Below, piece after piece: positions 63,239-64,000 of a stretch of 64,000 bases of DNA. Position 1 is the first letter of the stretch. Each line of letters opens with the position of its first letter. Made by a program: the position numbers and the translations under genes. Location of the stretch: positions 110,331,245-110,395,244 of the forward strand of contig OY757017.1 in NCBI GenBank assembly GCA_963580285.1. Reading direction: 5' to 3'. The notes under the pieces were generated by a model. The model was given only the letters and a program-made list of their open reading frames with translations, had not been told where the DNA came from and did not search any database. The DNA is from Lucinisca nassula. Lineage: Eukaryota; Mollusca; Bivalvia; Lucinida; Lucinidae.

Positions 63239-64000
63239 GTAAGTTATATTTAAGTGCAGTAAAATTCCTATATTTAGACCACCTTTGGGGCTATTCAAAA
63301 GTGGTCTTTAAGACCACTTTTGAACAGTCCCAAAGGTGGTCCCTGACCAGAAGACTGTGTATGCAGAAAATTAGAAGAAAGACTATCTGCAACCTTCTAA
63401 ATAAGCTTATTATATACAGCTGAATGAGTCTTAATTTTTGGAGGTCTTAATAGCGAAATTTCCCTGTAGTTATTAGATTCGACTAAAAATCGATTTGGGC
63501 ATATGAGACCAAGGTTAGTGTCGAGCAAAGCGTAGCAGAAAGAAAAAAAAAGCAAATAATTAAGCCTTATCGAAAAGTTAACAAAATTTATTGACAAAAC
63601 ACTAAACTATAATAAACAAAAGTGTACTTTTCTCAGATTTTATCAATCACTAACTATCTATCCTTTTCTGATCCGAAAGAACGAACACCGAGTTCAGTCG
63701 GAATAATAGTCCTCAAATAATCCTTCACAGTATTTAGAACAATATTTTCTTAAGAAACCCAAACTGAACTAAGGAAATAAATTTTGATGCCTTTTATGTA
63801 GTAAAGGAAGATTCTGGAATATTGTAGAATGAAATCACATCGCATGCTAAAAGTAATGTGATCTGGACATTCTGGATCATACTGTAATCTCTTAACTTGT
63901 AAACAAAATGTGACTCATTTTCAGAACCTTCCTATTAAGAAGTTAGTAAATAAACATTACATAAGTTACGCAATGGAATAAATGTGAGAATCAGAAAAAA
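63239..64000. other. Start of host intron 3; no gene seen
   Basis: It contains a short inverted pair around AAAAGTGGTCTTTAAGACCA (63297-63330), otherwise AT-rich unassigned sequence to the window end. Confidence 0.5.

Overview
The window is eukaryotic nuclear DNA, most likely from a marine bivalve mollusc. This is inferred from the very dense load of tRNA-derived SINEs, foldback MITEs and a Penelope-type reverse transcriptase, together with spliced extracellular-type exons; no species call is possible from the sequence alone. Most of the 64 kb is non-coding repeat.

Host gene. Three exons on the + strand have matching splice phases and form one gene: a signal-peptide exon (13155-13212), an exon with an LDL-receptor YWTD segment (35041-35545) and a further YWTD exon (62980-63238). 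The gene continues past the right edge. Its second intron is about 27 kb long.

The main object is a near-complete Polinton/Maverick (adintovirus-like) element of 19.57 kb at 36260-55831, inside that intron. It has about 600-bp terminal inverted repeats, begins with AG and is flanked by a 6-bp GTTGTT duplication. The rightward block encodes a small unrecognised protein, a tandem PC4-like protein, a 59-aa membrane-like ORF, a chromodomain integrase, a TATA-binding-protein homologue, a small basic protein, a penton-like minor capsid protein, a conserved basic protein, the double-jelly-roll major capsid protein and an adenain-like protease. The leftward block encodes two small basic virion-type proteins, an FtsK/HerA packaging ATPase, a membrane protein and a protein-primed DNA polymerase B. 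The blocks converge on a shared bidirectional poly(A) site near 42.89 kb.

Four points stand out in the element. It carries its own TBP with all four DNA-intercalating Phe positions, beside a PC4-type coactivator whose gene has a textbook TATA/Inr promoter. PolB is a spliced five-exon gene in which three internal exons are each exactly 63 bp and phase 0, and at least two are clear duplicates. The capsid gene has one frameshift at its extreme 3' end. The TIRs contain a 3'-tail module shared with a dispersed SINE-like repeat found about 16 times in the window.

Left and right flanks. 0-0.3 kb: 3' end of a LINE. 1.1-7.3 kb: a 2-kb repeat interrupted by a Penelope-like element (2131-5617, one nonsense mutation) and by a MITE. 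8.7-18.9 kb: MITEs and SINEs. 19.1-23.0 kb: a satellite of about 190-bp units with embedded SINEs. 23-35 kb: SINEs, MITEs and two further copies of the 2-kb repeat, one of them inverted. 56-62.9 kb: foldback elements, a 12-bp minisatellite inverted pair, SINEs and a Tigger-type MITE.
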